From: Variovorax paradoxus
Lineage (GTDB): Bacteria; Pseudomonadota; Gammaproteobacteria; Burkholderiales; Burkholderiaceae_C
DNA length: 64,000 bases
NCBI RefSeq assembly: GCF_030815855.1
Contig: NZ_JAUSXG010000001.1
Coordinates: 1,984,001-2,048,000, forward strand
Direction: 5' to 3'
The notes below the pieces were generated by a model, which worked only from the letters and a program-made list of their open reading frames with translations, was not told where the DNA came from and searched no databases. The position numbers and the translations under genes are program-made. Every line of letters begins with the position of its first letter. Within the stretch, counting starts at the first letter, position 1. Positions 26,906 to 36,944 of the stretch are shown one piece after another.

Positions 26906-26935
26906 GTATACCCTTTACGCGAAGTACGAAAAAAG

Positions 26936-26963
26936 CTGACACTAAATCAATACTTGGTACAAT
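26936..26963 (+). promoter_or_regulatory. Sigma-70-type promoter
   Basis: CTGACA (26936-26941), 16-bp spacer, TACAAT (26958-26963), 31 bp upstream of a small gene with a GGAGG site. Confidence 0.6.
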
Positions 26964-26994
26964 GTGTTACGCGGCCTGAATCTTGGAGGCTCGA

Positions 26995-27201
26995 ATGATT
27001 CAAGAAGATGCCGTCCTCCTTTGCGAAGACGCAGCGTTGGCGACGCTGCGTGAACTCTTGCATGAAGCCGAGTTCGGTTCGCTAAATTGCATCGCGCTTC
27101 GCGTCTATTGCTCGGATGGCTCTTGGAAAGACCTTGTGCTTGGGGGCATCGAGAAAGAGCAGGCGAAGGCTCGGGCTCACCTCCGCGGCTCAATCGAATG
27201 A
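26995..27201 (+). CDS. Small hypothetical protein
   Basis: A 68-residue acidic protein (MIQEDAVLLCEDAALATLRE, then CIALRVYCSDGSWKDLVLGG, then a charged helix). It has its own promoter-like sequence and GGAGG 6-10 bases before the ATG, which supports translation. The family is unknown. It sits between IS debris and an AT-rich stretch. Confidence 0.5.
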   Translation: MIQEDAVLLCEDAALATLRELLHEAEFGSLNCIALRVYCSDGSWKDLVLGGIEKEQAKARAHLRGSIE

Positions 27202-28079
27202 GCGGCCTGAGGCAAGATAGCCATCGACGGCTGGCCCGGTCTCCTTGGGGGATCAGCCGCTTCCGGCTTGTCGGCGACAGCGCAGTGTTCGCCTCACCGC
27301 AGGGACGTGCCGCGAAGCACGCGACGAGTCTCTCTTTCAAGCTCCCCTCTGCTTGAAGGCAGTCAATTCTTGCGTGCCTGAAGCGACGCCACAGGCGAGT
27401 CATATCGGCCTTGCAAATCAAGCAAGTACAACTGGCCTGATGTTGGGGGAGCAAGGTGCAGGAGATGTGCACTTGGCTTCATATCGGCCCCATCAGATCA
27501 GTCTCAAAAAAGCAGCGAGATGCGTCGGACTTTCCTCCGCGCAAGCGACACAAACTGGAAGCGGCATATGAGCCCGCTCAAAGGACCAAGGCGGCATTTC
27601 ATTTCTCGATTGCGAGTTGCTCAGAAGTACCGGCGTTCTTGGGAGATGAACATGATCACGATCCGGCTATTTGCTTCTAACCGCCGCTGTCGATCCTGAT
27701 GGAGCAGGTGGCCGAGGCGAGCCTCGTGCCGATTAGCCGCTACGCACAAAACCATGCGATTGCCTGAAGACGGATGCCCAAAGCGTTGGAAGCCGCATAG
27801 CTAGGTGCCGTCGTGACAATGGCATAAACCCTTGCCTTCAGAGGAGCTACTCTGAGAATAAAACCGAAGCTTAATTCATAAAGCAAGCAGCCGGCACCGC
27901 AAAACTCTCTTCGGACGCATCAAATCTGAAAATACAAATTCCTTTTTTCTTCTGGCGCATGCCATCATCCACTCATTCTGAGTGGCATTCTTTTTTTTAA
28001 TCGACACTCGCGAATTCACCGTCCGCATCTGGCTAGCCTGCAGAGGGATATCTGCCACTGAGCAACCAGGTACGGCCTC
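27202..28079. other. Long gap, AT-rich towards its end
   Basis: No gene recognised. Base composition becomes clearly more AT-rich from about 27.84 kb, consistent with a regulated promoter region for the lipoprotein gene that follows. Confidence 0.45.
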
Positions 28080-29969
28080 ATGAAATTCTCAATCAGCTCT
28101 CTTTTAAGATCTCGGGTGCTTGGAGCCTCGTTGCTCCTGAGCTCTCTGATCGTTGGCTGCGGTGGTGGTGGTGGCGGCGGTCTGGGTCCAATCCTGGGTC
28201 CGCCAGCGCTTGGCGTCGCACCCACCGTGACATCCACTTCGCCGGCCGCCAAGGAGCCGCCGGTCACCGGCGTCGCTACCAGCAGCAGCGTGCAGGCGAC
28301 ATTCAGCAAGCCAATGGCCGCCGGCAGCCTCTCGACCACCAGCTTCACGCTCGCCTGTCCGGCGGGTTCGCCCGTCAGCGCATCGGTGACCTACGATGCG
28401 GCCACGTCGACGGCCACATTGACGCCCGCCGCGGCGCTGCCGCCCGGCACGCTGTGCGTTGCGACGGTCGCCACGTCGGCGCGCGACACCACCGGGCTCG
28501 CACTGGCCAGTAACTTCAGTTGGCGCTTCCGCACTGCGGCCCTGCCCGATGCCACCCGCCCCACGGTCATCCTGACGGTGCCGGCTGCGGCGTCCACAGG
28601 CGTGGCAACCAACACGCGCATCACGGCGACCTTCAGCGAAGCAATGAATCCAGCCACGATCTCGAGCGCCAGCTTTGCGATCACGAGCGGCAACCTCGCC
28701 ACTGCCGTCAGCGGTACGGTGACCTACGCGGCTTCCAGCCGCACTGCGACGTTCACACCGACTGCTTCCACGCTCCCTGTGAACACCCTGTTCACCGCAA
28801 CGATCACAACCGCCGCAACTGACGCGTCGGGCAATGCACTCGCCGGCAATACGGCCGTCGCACCCAACGCGGGCAACCATGTCTGGACCTTCATGACGGG
28901 GTCGACGGCGGACGCGGTCCCTCCGACGGTGCTCGGCGTCAATCCGATCGCGGGCGCTGCCGGCGTATGCCGCAACAAGTCGGTCAATGCGACCTTCAGC
29001 GAACCCATGGATCCGTCTTCGTTCGACGAGACGACCTTCCGGATCGCCGACAACGGCGTGGTGGTCCCGGGCACTGTGAGTTATGACCCCGTGAATCGGA
29101 TCGCCAGTTTCGCGCCCAGCGCGCCGGCAGGCTTCGCCGCCAACGCGACGCTCTCCGCCACCATCGTCTCTGGCGCAGCCGGCGTGCGGGACTTGGCGGG
29201 CAACCCGCTCGCGCTCGATGTCGTATGGAGCTTCTCGACCAGTGCCCAGCCTTGCGTCCCAGCGGTCGATCTGCGATCGATTGCGAGCTTCGGTGCTTTC
29301 GGCGGCGGCGCCGGCATAACCAACCAGGGCATCAATACTGTGATCGGCGGCAATCTTGGCACGACCGCAGCATGCACGCTCGTGACCGGCCTGCACGATC
29401 CGTTCGACGTCTATACGCAGACGCCGCTGAACGTCGGCGCGGTCGACGGCACGATCTACTGCGCACCGCCCGCACCAGGCACGGTGGCGAAGTTCGACTT
29501 CGCGACGCAGGCCCGCGCAGACGCTCAGGCGAGCTACAACCAGCTCGCTGCGCTGCCGGCCGGCAGCGACCCCGGCGCGGGTCAACTCGGTGGACTGATT
29601 CTGCCGCCCGCCGTCTACACCGCCGCGGGAGGCACGTTCTCGATCACCTCCGGAGACCTGACGCTCGATGCACAGGGCGATGCCAACGCGACATGGGTGT
29701 TCCAGAGCTCCGCCTCCATGACGATCGGCCTGCCTGGCATACCGCGCCGCGTGTTCCTCATCAACGGCGCCAAGGCGGCCAACGTGTTCTGGCAGGTCGG
29801 CTCCGCCGGACGGATCGAGGACGGCAGCTCGATGGTCGGCACCATCATCGCGCCCGCCGGCGTGACGATTTCCACCGCCGGCCAGACGGTGCAGACGACC
29901 TTGACGGGCCGAGCCATCGGCTTGACCGCCTCGGTCACCATGGTCAACACAACGATCGTCGCGCCATGA
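28080..29969 (+). CDS. Lipoprotein with three Ig-like (Big_5) domains and an ice-binding-like (DUF3494) domain
   Basis: A 629-residue protein. The signal peptide ends in a lipobox (LLSSLIVGC, Cys at about 27) followed by a Gly-rich linker. Three repeats of about 110 residues follow, each with the Big_5 pattern (VQATFSKPM, ITATFSEAM, VNATFSEPM, ending in WRFRT/WTFMT/WSFST). The last 240 residues (ASFGAFGGGAGITNQGINTV, then IGGNLGTT, and FLINGAKAANVFWQVGSAGR, then SMVGTIIAPAGVTI) form the DUF3494 beta-helix of ice-binding proteins, which many non-polar bacteria use as an adhesin-like surface domain. An OmpA-type gene starts 50 bp downstream, probably in one transcript. Confidence 0.9.
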   Translation: MKFSISSLLRSRVLGASLLLSSLIVGCGGGGGGGLGPILGPPALGVAPTVTSTSPAAKEPPVTGVATSSSVQATFSKPMAAGSLSTTSFTLACPAGSPVSASVTYDAATSTATLTPAAALPPGTLCVATVATSARDTTGLALASNFSWRFRTAALPDATRPTVILTVPAAASTGVATNTRITATFSEAMNPATISSASFAITSGNLATAVSGTVTYAASSRTATFTPTASTLPVNTLFTATITTAATDASGNALAGNTAVAPNAGNHVWTFMTGSTADAVPPTVLGVNPIAGAAGVCRNKSVNATFSEPMDPSSFDETTFRIADNGVVVPGTVSYDPVNRIASFAPSAPAGFAANATLSATIVSGAAGVRDLAGNPLALDVVWSFSTSAQPCVPAVDLRSIASFGAFGGGAGITNQGINTVIGGNLGTTAACTLVTGLHDPFDVYTQTPLNVGAVDGTIYCAPPAPGTVAKFDFATQARADAQASYNQLAALPAGSDPGAGQLGGLILPPAVYTAAGGTFSITSGDLTLDAQGDANATWVFQSSASMTIGLPGIPRRVFLINGAKAANVFWQVGSAGRIEDGSSMVGTIIAPAGVTISTAGQTVQTTLTGRAIGLTASVTMVNTTIVAP

Positions 29970-30019
29970 CGCGCCCGATGCTCAACCCCGTTCGTCCGCC
30001 GCCCCCCAGAAAGACCTTG

Positions 30020-31156
30020 ATGAATACCAAGCGCATGCTGCCTCTCCTCAGTGCTGCCGCCGTCGGTTCTCTGGCCGGCGCCGGCGCCTTGGCACAGGAC
30101 AACGGGTACTACTACGGGGGACTTTCCGTCGGCCAGTCGCGAGCGAAGATCGACGATGAACGCATTACAGCGGGTCTCCTTGGCGCCGGACTGGGAACGA
30201 CGTCGCTGTCGTTGAAGGAACGCGGCACGGCCTTCAAGCTCTTCGGCGGCTACCAGTTCAACCGCTACTTCGCGCTGGAAGGCGGCTACTTCGATCTTGG
30301 CAAATTCGGCTACGCCGCCACCACGTGGCCCACGGGCACCCTGGACGGCCAGATCAAATTGCGTGGCTTCAACCTCGATCTGGTCGGGACGCTGCCAATC
30401 ACGGAACGGTTCTCCGTCATCGGCAGGGTTGGCGCACAGGTCGCCAAGGCAAGCGACCGCTTCAGCGGGACCGGTGCGGTCCAGGTCCTCACGCCCAACC
30501 CGAGCAAACGCGACACGAACTACAAGGCCGGTCTCGGCATTCAGTACGAAGTCACGCCGTCGTTTCTGATCCGTGGCGAGGCCGAGCGGTATCGGGTCAA
30601 CGATGCGATCGGCAACCGGGGCGACGTGAACACTTTTTCGGTGACGCTGATGTTCCCGTTCGGCCGCGCGGCCGCTCCCGCATCGCCTCCGGTGGTCACG
30701 TCCTCTTATGTAGCGCCCCCGCCGACCGCCGAGCCGCCCCCACCGGTGCAGGTTGTGCCGGCACCGGCGCGCAAGCGTGTGAGCTTTTCCGCGGACTCGC
30801 TCTTTGCGTTCGACGCCGCGATGCTGCGCCCGGAAGGCCGTGACGCACTCGACAGGTTCATGAAGGACCTCAGCGGCCTGCGCTTCGATGCGGTGCATGT
30901 CGAAGGTCACACAGATCGGCTGGGTTCCGCGGCATACAACCAGCGACTCTCGATGCGGCGCGCGCAGACGGTCAGGCAGTACTTCATTGCACATGGACGC
31001 TTCGAGCCGGCGAAACTCGTGGCGACGGGAAAGGGCGAGACCGCGCCGGTGACTCTCCCTGGAGACTGCAAAGGGAACGCCCCGACGCCGACGTTGATTG
31101 CCTGCCTTCAGCCTGATCGCCGAGTCGTCGTCGAGGTCAGCGGCGCCACTGATTGA
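30020..31156 (+). CDS. OmpA-family outer membrane protein (beta-barrel plus peptidoglycan-binding domain)
   Basis: A 378-residue protein with signal peptide (PLLSAAAVGSLAGAGALAQ). The N-terminal eight-stranded barrel has YYGGLSVGQSRAKI and GTAFKLFGGYQFNRYFALEG and ends FSVTLMFPFG. A Pro/Val linker (APPPTAEPPPPVQVVP) follows, then an OmpA C-terminal domain (LFAFDAAMLRPEGRDALDRF, HVEGHTDRLGSAAYNQRLSM, ending CLQPDRRVVVEV). It anchors the outer membrane to peptidoglycan. ATG 30020 starts the signal peptide, although the frame is open further upstream inside the lipoprotein gene. Confidence 0.93.
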   Translation: MNTKRMLPLLSAAAVGSLAGAGALAQDNGYYYGGLSVGQSRAKIDDERITAGLLGAGLGTTSLSLKERGTAFKLFGGYQFNRYFALEGGYFDLGKFGYAATTWPTGTLDGQIKLRGFNLDLVGTLPITERFSVIGRVGAQVAKASDRFSGTGAVQVLTPNPSKRDTNYKAGLGIQYEVTPSFLIRGEAERYRVNDAIGNRGDVNTFSVTLMFPFGRAAAPASPPVVTSSYVAPPPTAEPPPPVQVVPAPARKRVSFSADSLFAFDAAMLRPEGRDALDRFMKDLSGLRFDAVHVEGHTDRLGSAAYNQRLSMRRAQTVRQYFIAHGRFEPAKLVATGKGETAPVTLPGDCKGNAPTPTLIACLQPDRRVVVEVSGATD

Positions 31157-31211
31157 AGCGCCCGCAGGGCCATCGGAGAGCAGCGCGGGAACGCGCCAAC
31201 CGCGCCGCTGC

Positions 31212-32336
31212 CTAATGAAGCGAGTGCAGCGGAAGGCTGATGGTGAACACGCAGCCCGAGCCCGGCACGTCGCGCACCGTCAACGTTCCATAGTCCGCTT
31301 CAATGGTTTGACGAGCGATCGAAAGCCCCAGGCCCAGGCCGGCCCTGCGGTCGTTGTTGGGAGTGAAGGGAATGAACATCTTTGCGGCGCCACCTGGCGG
31401 CAATCCACCGCAATGGTCCTCGACATCGATGAGGACGCAGTCGCCCGATGCGTAGGCGCTCAGGGTCACCATGGAATTCTCCCGGGTGTACTTGAAGGCG
31501 TTCTGCAGCAGGTTGGCCAGCGCCGCATGCAGCAGATCGCGGTTGGCCAGGATCGCCAGCGAGGGGTCCACGGCTCGCACCTCGAAGACGGCGCCTTTGC
31601 GCGCCACATCGAGCCGGGCCACGAGATCGACATCTGCAATGAAGGATGCCACCGAGAAAGTCTGGCGTTGATCTGCCCCTTCGCCCCTCACTTCGGCCGT
31701 GGCCCTGCTGATCAGCAGTCCCAGGGTTGAAAGGCTTCGCTTCAGGACCGCGCCCGTTGCGCCGCTGATGGTCATGTTGCCCAGTTCGAGCGCCCGCACG
31801 GCGAGCGTGGCCGTGCCGAGCGAATTGCGCAGTTCGTGAACCAGAAACCCCAGCCGCTGCTTTTCGCCAGCGATCTGCTGCACCGAGATCTGCGCATCGC
31901 GTTGCGAGCTGAATTCCGTGACGGCGTCTGCAATGGCGTTGTCCAGGCAACGGTTCAGCGTGCGGAACTCTCCCACGGCAAATGGCGCATCCCTCTCGAA
32001 TGCAAGGTCTGTGATGGCTTGGCAGAGATCGCCGTAGTCATGAACGACCTGGTCCACGGTATAGCCGAGGTTGAGCAGTTCCTTGCCGTGCGCGGTGGCG
32101 CTCACGCCTATTTCCGACAGGGCCAGAGAATCGCCCCCCGAGGGCCCGGAGATGGCGATGCTCACATCCATCTCGTCGTCTTCTTCCGCGGCGAGCGTTC
32201 TCGTGAGCTGGTCCAGGAACATGGGCACCCCATGGGCCAGTTGCTCTTCGGTCGCCGCCCGCAGGGGGCGCTGCGCGACCTTCGCTTTGCACCTTGCAAC
32301 CAGTTCGTCGCGGTTGTTGGAAAGGAAACGGTGCAT
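31212..32336 (-). CDS. Soluble sensor histidine kinase with RsbRD-like N-terminal domain
   Basis: A 374-residue protein with no membrane segment. Residues 1-150 resemble the RsbRD N-terminal sensory domain (FLSNNRDELVARCKAKVAQR). The phosphoacceptor His is H167 in FLVHELRNSLGTATLAV. The ATPase domain has the N box ALANLLQNAFKYTRE, G1 DVEDHCGGLPPGG and G2 RRAGLGLGLSIARQ. It should autophosphorylate and pass phosphate to a response regulator; none is adjacent, so it is an orphan kinase. AAGGAGGT, a perfect ribosome-binding site, precedes ATG 32336. Confidence 0.92.
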   Translation of the reverse strand: MHRFLSNNRDELVARCKAKVAQRPLRAATEEQLAHGVPMFLDQLTRTLAAEEDDEMDVSIAISGPSGGDSLALSEIGVSATAHGKELLNLGYTVDQVVHDYGDLCQAITDLAFERDAPFAVGEFRTLNRCLDNAIADAVTEFSSQRDAQISVQQIAGEKQRLGFLVHELRNSLGTATLAVRALELGNMTISGATGAVLKRSLSTLGLLISRATAEVRGEGADQRQTFSVASFIADVDLVARLDVARKGAVFEVRAVDPSLAILANRDLLHAALANLLQNAFKYTRENSMVTLSAYASGDCVLIDVEDHCGGLPPGGAAKMFIPFTPNNDRRAGLGLGLSIARQTIEADYGTLTVRDVPGSGCVFTISLPLHSLH

Positions 32337-32494
32337 GAAGACCTCCTTGGTCGGGACACGAAGCGGCCGGGCGGGCCAGCAGCTCGTGCTTCGGAGGCGC
32401 GGCGACCACTATAGGCGCTTTAGGCTAGGAAAATCGAAGAGACCATGGGGCATATGGGCGCAATGCAGGACAGCCTGGTTGTGACTCAATCAAG

Positions 32495-32842
32495 GTGTGC
32501 TCTCGGGTGCGCTGCCGATGGAAGATTCCCACCGGAGCACGGGAATATCTACGACACCGTGATTTTGCGCGGCTCACCAAAATCAACGTGCTCATTCGAG
32601 AGCTTGGAACCTCCGCCGTGTTGCCCATCGAATATCTCCAAGAAATTGAGCACACGAGCTTTCCCATGGAGGAAGCTGATCGGGCCAGGATCAGATGCAT
32701 CGAGTTGCTGTGCGCCGTGAGCTACCTCGACGCCACGATCACGGCAGCCGCCAACGGGAGCAGGCGAGCCCAAGTGGCACGGATCACCTGGATGGGACGA
32801 ACGGCGCTCACCAGCCACCGCAGCAAGCCACAAAGCGCTTGA
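32495..32842 (+). CDS. Hypothetical small protein
   Basis: A GTG-initiated frame of 115 codons. From codon about 28 on it looks protein-like (KINVLIRELGTSAVLPIEYL, then ARIRCIELLCAVSYLDATIT). The N-terminal residues may not be translated. A good terminator follows at 33042. The C-terminal helix faintly resembles the small proteins at 41.1 and 45.8 kb. Function unknown. Confidence 0.4.
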   Translation: MCSRVRCRWKIPTGAREYLRHRDFARLTKINVLIRELGTSAVLPIEYLQEIEHTSFPMEEADRARIRCIELLCAVSYLDATITAAANGSRRAQVARITWMGRTALTSHRSKPQSA

Positions 32843-33041
32843 ACCCCGAGGCAAGAGTGACCTCTCGGCCCTGATGCAACCAAACCTCGCCTGAACTTGA
32901 TTTGGATGATGACTGGCCGGTCATGCCGAATCTCACACCGGCGCGTCGAAGTCACTACGACGAGAAAAACAACAGGTGGCATCCGCAAGTGAAAATTTGC
33001 CGTAACCGTGGACCGCGTGAGAGTTGACGACCAAATCTCCA

Positions 33042-33065
33042 AGCCCGCCTCGCGCGGGCTTTTTC
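33042..33065 (+). terminator. Rho-independent terminator
   Basis: AGCCCGC (33042-33048), loop CTCGC, GCGGGCT (33054-33060), then TTTTTCG. Confidence 0.75.
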
Positions 33066-33128
33066 GTGCCCGCTTGTTCAACGAAAACTCTGATGGCCAA
33101 GTCCTGTCGTCGCAGCGCCATAAGTCAG

Positions 33129-35197
33129 CTACGAGTTCATGCGGCTGACTCCATCTGGGAAAGACTTGAGCAGGGCCTCGAGTTCCGCGGGCAAGACGGC
33201 ATGGCTGAAGAGGTAGCCCTGCATCTCATCGCAACCGTTGGCGCGCAGAAATCCAGCTGCCTCTCGGTCTCGACGTCTTCGGCGATGACCTGGAGGTCGA
33301 GCTCGTGCCCCAGGGAGATGATCGCCTTGACAATCGTCTTGTCCTCTTCGTCGCCGGGAACGTCGCGCACGAAAGACTGGTCGATCTAGAGCCTGGCGAT
33401 GGGAAAGCGCTTGAGTGCGCTCAGGCTTGAATAGCCGGTGCCGAAGTCGTCGGTGGCAAGCTGCACGCCCGTCGCTTGCAGTGCCTTCATCGACAGCAGG
33501 GCTTTCTCGAGATCTTCCATGACCAGGCTTTCGGTTGACTCCAGTTCGAGGAACCGGGCTTCGAGCCCGCTGTCCTCAAGTGCCCGGGTCACCTGTTCGA
33601 TCAAGCTCTGCTCCCTGAACTGCCGCGCCGACACGTTGACCGCGACGCTGAAGGCCGGCAGACCGGCGTCCTGCCAGGCCTTGTTCTGGAAGCAGGCGGT
33701 GCGCAGCACCCATTCGCCGATGGGAACGATGAGGCCGGTCTCTTCCGCCAGGGGAATGAATTGCGCCGGCGGTATCAGGCCGCGCTCCGGATGCTGCCAA
33801 CGGATCAGGGCCTCCACGCCCGTCACCTGTCCCGATGTCATCTGGGCCTGAGGCTGGTACACGAGGTGGAACTCGCCTCGCGCAATGGCATTGCGCAAGC
33901 CTTCGCACATGGCGAGCTTGTCGCGGATCGTGCCGTTCATCTCGGCTGCATAGAACTGGAAGTTGTTGCGCCCCGACGCCTTGCCGCGGGACATCGCGGC
34001 TTCGGCGTTCACGAGCAAGGCGTCGGCGTCGGTCCCATCCGCAGGATAGGCGGCCACGCCCAGGCTCCCGGTCACTTGGAGCTCTTGGCCCGCGATGCGG
34101 ATCGGCAGCGCAACGGTCTTCAGAATTCTTTGCAGCGCCGGCGTGACGTCCGTTCCGTCTCCGGGCTGGTCATACAGGATGATCACGAATTCGTCGCCGC
34201 CCGTTCGCGCGACCGTGTCCACGCTGCGCAGGCACTGCCTCATGCGTTCGGCCACGAACTTCAGCAATTCGTCCCCGGCCTTGTGGCCAAGGCTGTCGTT
34301 GACCAGCTTTGAAGCCGTCGAGGTTGATGAACACCACCGTCATCAGCCGACCGTATCGATCTGCATACGAGATGGCCTGCTTGAGGCGATCCTCCAGCAA
34401 GGCGCGGTTCGGCAGCCCCGTCGGCGCGTCGTGGGTGGCTTGGTACTTCAAGGTGTCGGTGCTGCTTTCCAACTGCGCATTGAAGTTCTCGATCGACGCG
34501 GCCATCTGGTTGATGATCCGGGCGAGCACAATGCCTACAAGGGTGGTAAAGGCCATGATGGCGATCACGGCCCAACGCGAAAATTGGGCTGCGCGTTCGA
34601 CGTCGTTGCGCGTTTGAAGCGCGCGGCTTGCCGCCGCGGCGTGCAACGCCTCCAACGACGACTCGATGGCGACTGCCGTGTCGCGACTTTGGCGAACCTC
34701 GTGCGCCGAGCCTGGGCGATCTTCCTTGCCGTGCTGCGCGATGAGCGCGAGAACTCCGCTCTCGTATTGCCGCGCCTGGGCCTCGATCCGCTCGACCTGG
34801 TCTGTGATGCGCGGATCGGTCAAGATGTTTCGAAGGCTGGCGAGGTCCTCCCGCATGTCCCGCAAATGGCTCTGTACGGCCGGCAGAGCACTCTCGCTCG
34901 CCTCGGCCAACGCGGGCCGGTCCGAGGACAGCAGGAGTTCGCTCTCAGCCTCGCGTGCCTTGGACATCGCCAGCGAACTGCGCAGGCTCAGATTCACCAT
35001 CCGGTTGTCGCTGTTCAGCAGCTTGTCGATGGCCGCCGCGGAACGCTGTTCGATGAGAAGAAAGGCGATGTCGACGCGGGCATCAGCGCGATAACGACGG
35101 CGAATCCGAGTGCGATCTCTGCTCGCAGGCTACGGGCTCTTCTCCACGACGAAGGCCGGTCGGGAATCTGCTCAATTGCGACTCGATCCCAAGGCAT
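33129..35197 (-). pseudogene. GGDEF-EAL cyclic-di-GMP protein, multiply mutated
   Basis: Reassembled from four frame segments: an N-terminal membrane helix (AEIALGFAVVIALM), a periplasmic helical sensor (LRSSLAMSKAREAESELLLS), a second helix (WAVIAIMAFTTLVGIVLARI), a GGDEF domain ([25 protein letters not shown]) and an EAL domain ([20 protein letters not shown], then EALIRW, and [18 protein letters not shown]). Lesions: a base lost near 35085, an extra A near 34303, an amber codon at 33386-33388 replacing the Lys of ARLKID, and a base lost near 33247. Relatives make or cleave cyclic di-GMP at the inner membrane. This copy cannot give a full product. Confidence 0.87.
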
Positions 35198-35199
35198 GG

Positions 35200-36093
35200 T
35201 TGGCAAAGTGCGTCGGGGACGTCGCTCCGCAAGAACAATTGGCTCGTCGCGAATCGTTGATCCGGGCAAGGAGGGGAATCCAGCGGTTCGGTGTATCAAC
35301 TATGTTTTCGGCCGCCAGCGGCCAAACGGGTGCAATGGCGATGGAAAGTTTTCATGTGCCACAAGAATATCGATGAAATATGGATGGACTCTTTGCTAGG
35401 TGCGAGTTGGCGTGCCATTTGAGGGATTCTGGTCTCGATGATCGGTGGCGACGATTTCATCGTGGTGCTACGCCTCCAGGCGGGCTGCCTTCGGATCGGG
35501 CGGAGCAGGCCGCGCACCGGCCGGCAGAATCCGCGGTGCGGTTGGCTGTCCACCTTGATGTTCTTGAGCGCCCGTCAGTATTGGTTGATCTCGGTGCCTT
35601 CGAAAAAGAACCCGCCCGGACCTCGAGCATCACGCGCGGTTGAGCAGCGGGAGATCAGGTAGCGCTCGTTGTCGTCGGCCAGCAGCATCGAGATCGTCAG
35701 GCTGCGTCATGGGCACGGGCCAAGGATGCGTGGCGCATTTCAGGGCGACCTGCGCGGCAAACGGGTGGCGCGAATCAATGTCCTTATTCTGTCCTGTAAT
35801 ACTATTTAGATAGTAAATACAGCGTAAGCAGAAAAACGTGTTCGCTCTGCCGCCGCAAGGATGCCAGGAAATCATCACACTTCTCGAATTTAGCTCGATC
35901 CTCCGTCATCAGAGGAACAAAATGGCTGGACGATCGATTTCCACCCGAAAGGTGCATGGCCTGCTTTGGCCTTTTCATCACCGACGGATATTTTGATTGG
36001 GCAATGCTTGGAATATGCGAGCTGATCGCAGCTAATTCATTTGGGATCAGTCTTGGTTCCGAATCAAGCCAAGCTCGGTATTTCTGAGAGCTT
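35200..36093. other. Long gap upstream of pilus operon
   Basis: No gene recognised. A short plus-strand GGDDFIVVL near 35.45 kb resembles a GGDEF signature but has no domain around it. From about 35.78 kb the sequence is AT-rich, which suits the promoter region of the chaperone-usher operon. Confidence 0.4.
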
Positions 36094-36222
36094 ATGAAAA
36101 ACAATCTCGAACTCAGCGCCTTAAAGCTCGCCTTCGCATTGATCAACGGACGGATCGCCGCGGGTCAGAACGTTTGTGCCGGCACCTATGCTGATGCAGC
36201 GGTCTCGACGGAGACATTGTGA
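36094..36222 (+). pseudogene. Spore-coat-U (Csu) pilin stub
   Basis: A 42-codon frame from ATG 36094. The front resembles the start of a pilin signal peptide. The end (GRIAAGQNVCAGTYADAAV) matches the C-terminus of SCPU pilins such as the one at 39.7 kb (GRIPARQNVRAGSYADTLI). The whole central domain is missing in frame. Its stop overlaps the chaperone ATG (TGATG), exactly as in an intact operon. Confidence 0.7.
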
Positions 36223-36944
36223 TGTCGGCACGCGCCCTACGTTGGGGTGCTTCGCTCGCGGTCCTGTACTTTGCGATTGGCACGGCGGTGGCCGGATCCT
36301 TCTCGGTGGATCCGGTCCGCTTAACGCTGACGGCGGGTGCGCCCATCGTCGCGCTGGCCATCCGCAACAGCGGTGCTGAGGCGGCGGTGATCCAACTGGA
36401 GCCGACCAGCTGGACGCAAAGGGACGGTGTTGACCTCTACGAGCCCACGCGCGATCTCATCGCCACACCCCCCATCTTCACGCTGCCGCCCCACGGCACG
36501 CAGATCGTGCGGCTGGGACTGCGCCGCGCATCCGATCCGCGGGCGGAACTCAGCTACCGCCTCTACCTCGTCGAAGTCCCGCCGCCGCCGCCGCCGGACT
36601 TCGTGGGCACTCGCGTCGCCTTGCGGCTTGGCGTGCCGGTGTTCGTAACGCCGGCGACCCCGAGCGCGCAAGCCCTGCAGTGGCAGCTTGTGAGAAGACC
36701 CGACAGCAAGCTCGCCATCGCCGCTCGCAACCACGGTGCGCTGCACGCACGCATCCAGTCCGTCTCACTGTCGAGGAACGATGGCGCCGCAGTTTCAGGA
36801 CAGACCATCGCAGACGATGTGCACGCTGGCCAAGAGCGTCAGTGGCTGATCCAAGGAAGCGCCATGCCGGCGCCGGGTAGCACGCTGCGCCTCTCTGCAA
36901 GCACTGAGCGCGGAGAAGTCAGCGCCGATGTCGTTGTGCCGTAG
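36222..36944 (+). CDS. Periplasmic pilus chaperone (PapD/CsuC type)
   Basis: A 240-residue protein. The signal peptide ends ...GTAVAG. The N-terminal immunoglobulin-like domain has SFSVDPVRLTLTAGAPIVAL, a conserved SWTQRDGVDLYEPTRDLIAT segment and the G1 strand/proline cleft PPHGTQIVRLGLR. The C-terminal domain is shorter. It delivers pilin subunits to the usher by donor-strand complementation. The length fits CsuC. It overlaps the pilin stub at its start and the usher by 17 bases at its end. Confidence 0.9.
   Translation: MSARALRWGASLAVLYFAIGTAVAGSFSVDPVRLTLTAGAPIVALAIRNSGAEAAVIQLEPTSWTQRDGVDLYEPTRDLIATPPIFTLPPHGTQIVRLGLRRASDPRAELSYRLYLVEVPPPPPPDFVGTRVALRLGVPVFVTPATPSAQALQWQLVRRPDSKLAIAARNHGALHARIQSVSLSRNDGAAVSGQTIADDVHAGQERQWLIQGSAMPAPGSTLRLSASTERGEVSADVVVP

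Noticed and set aside
35438..35662. GGDDFIVVL resembling a GGDEF active site
   Set aside because: No further GGDEF-domain sequence on either side in any frame; most likely chance.
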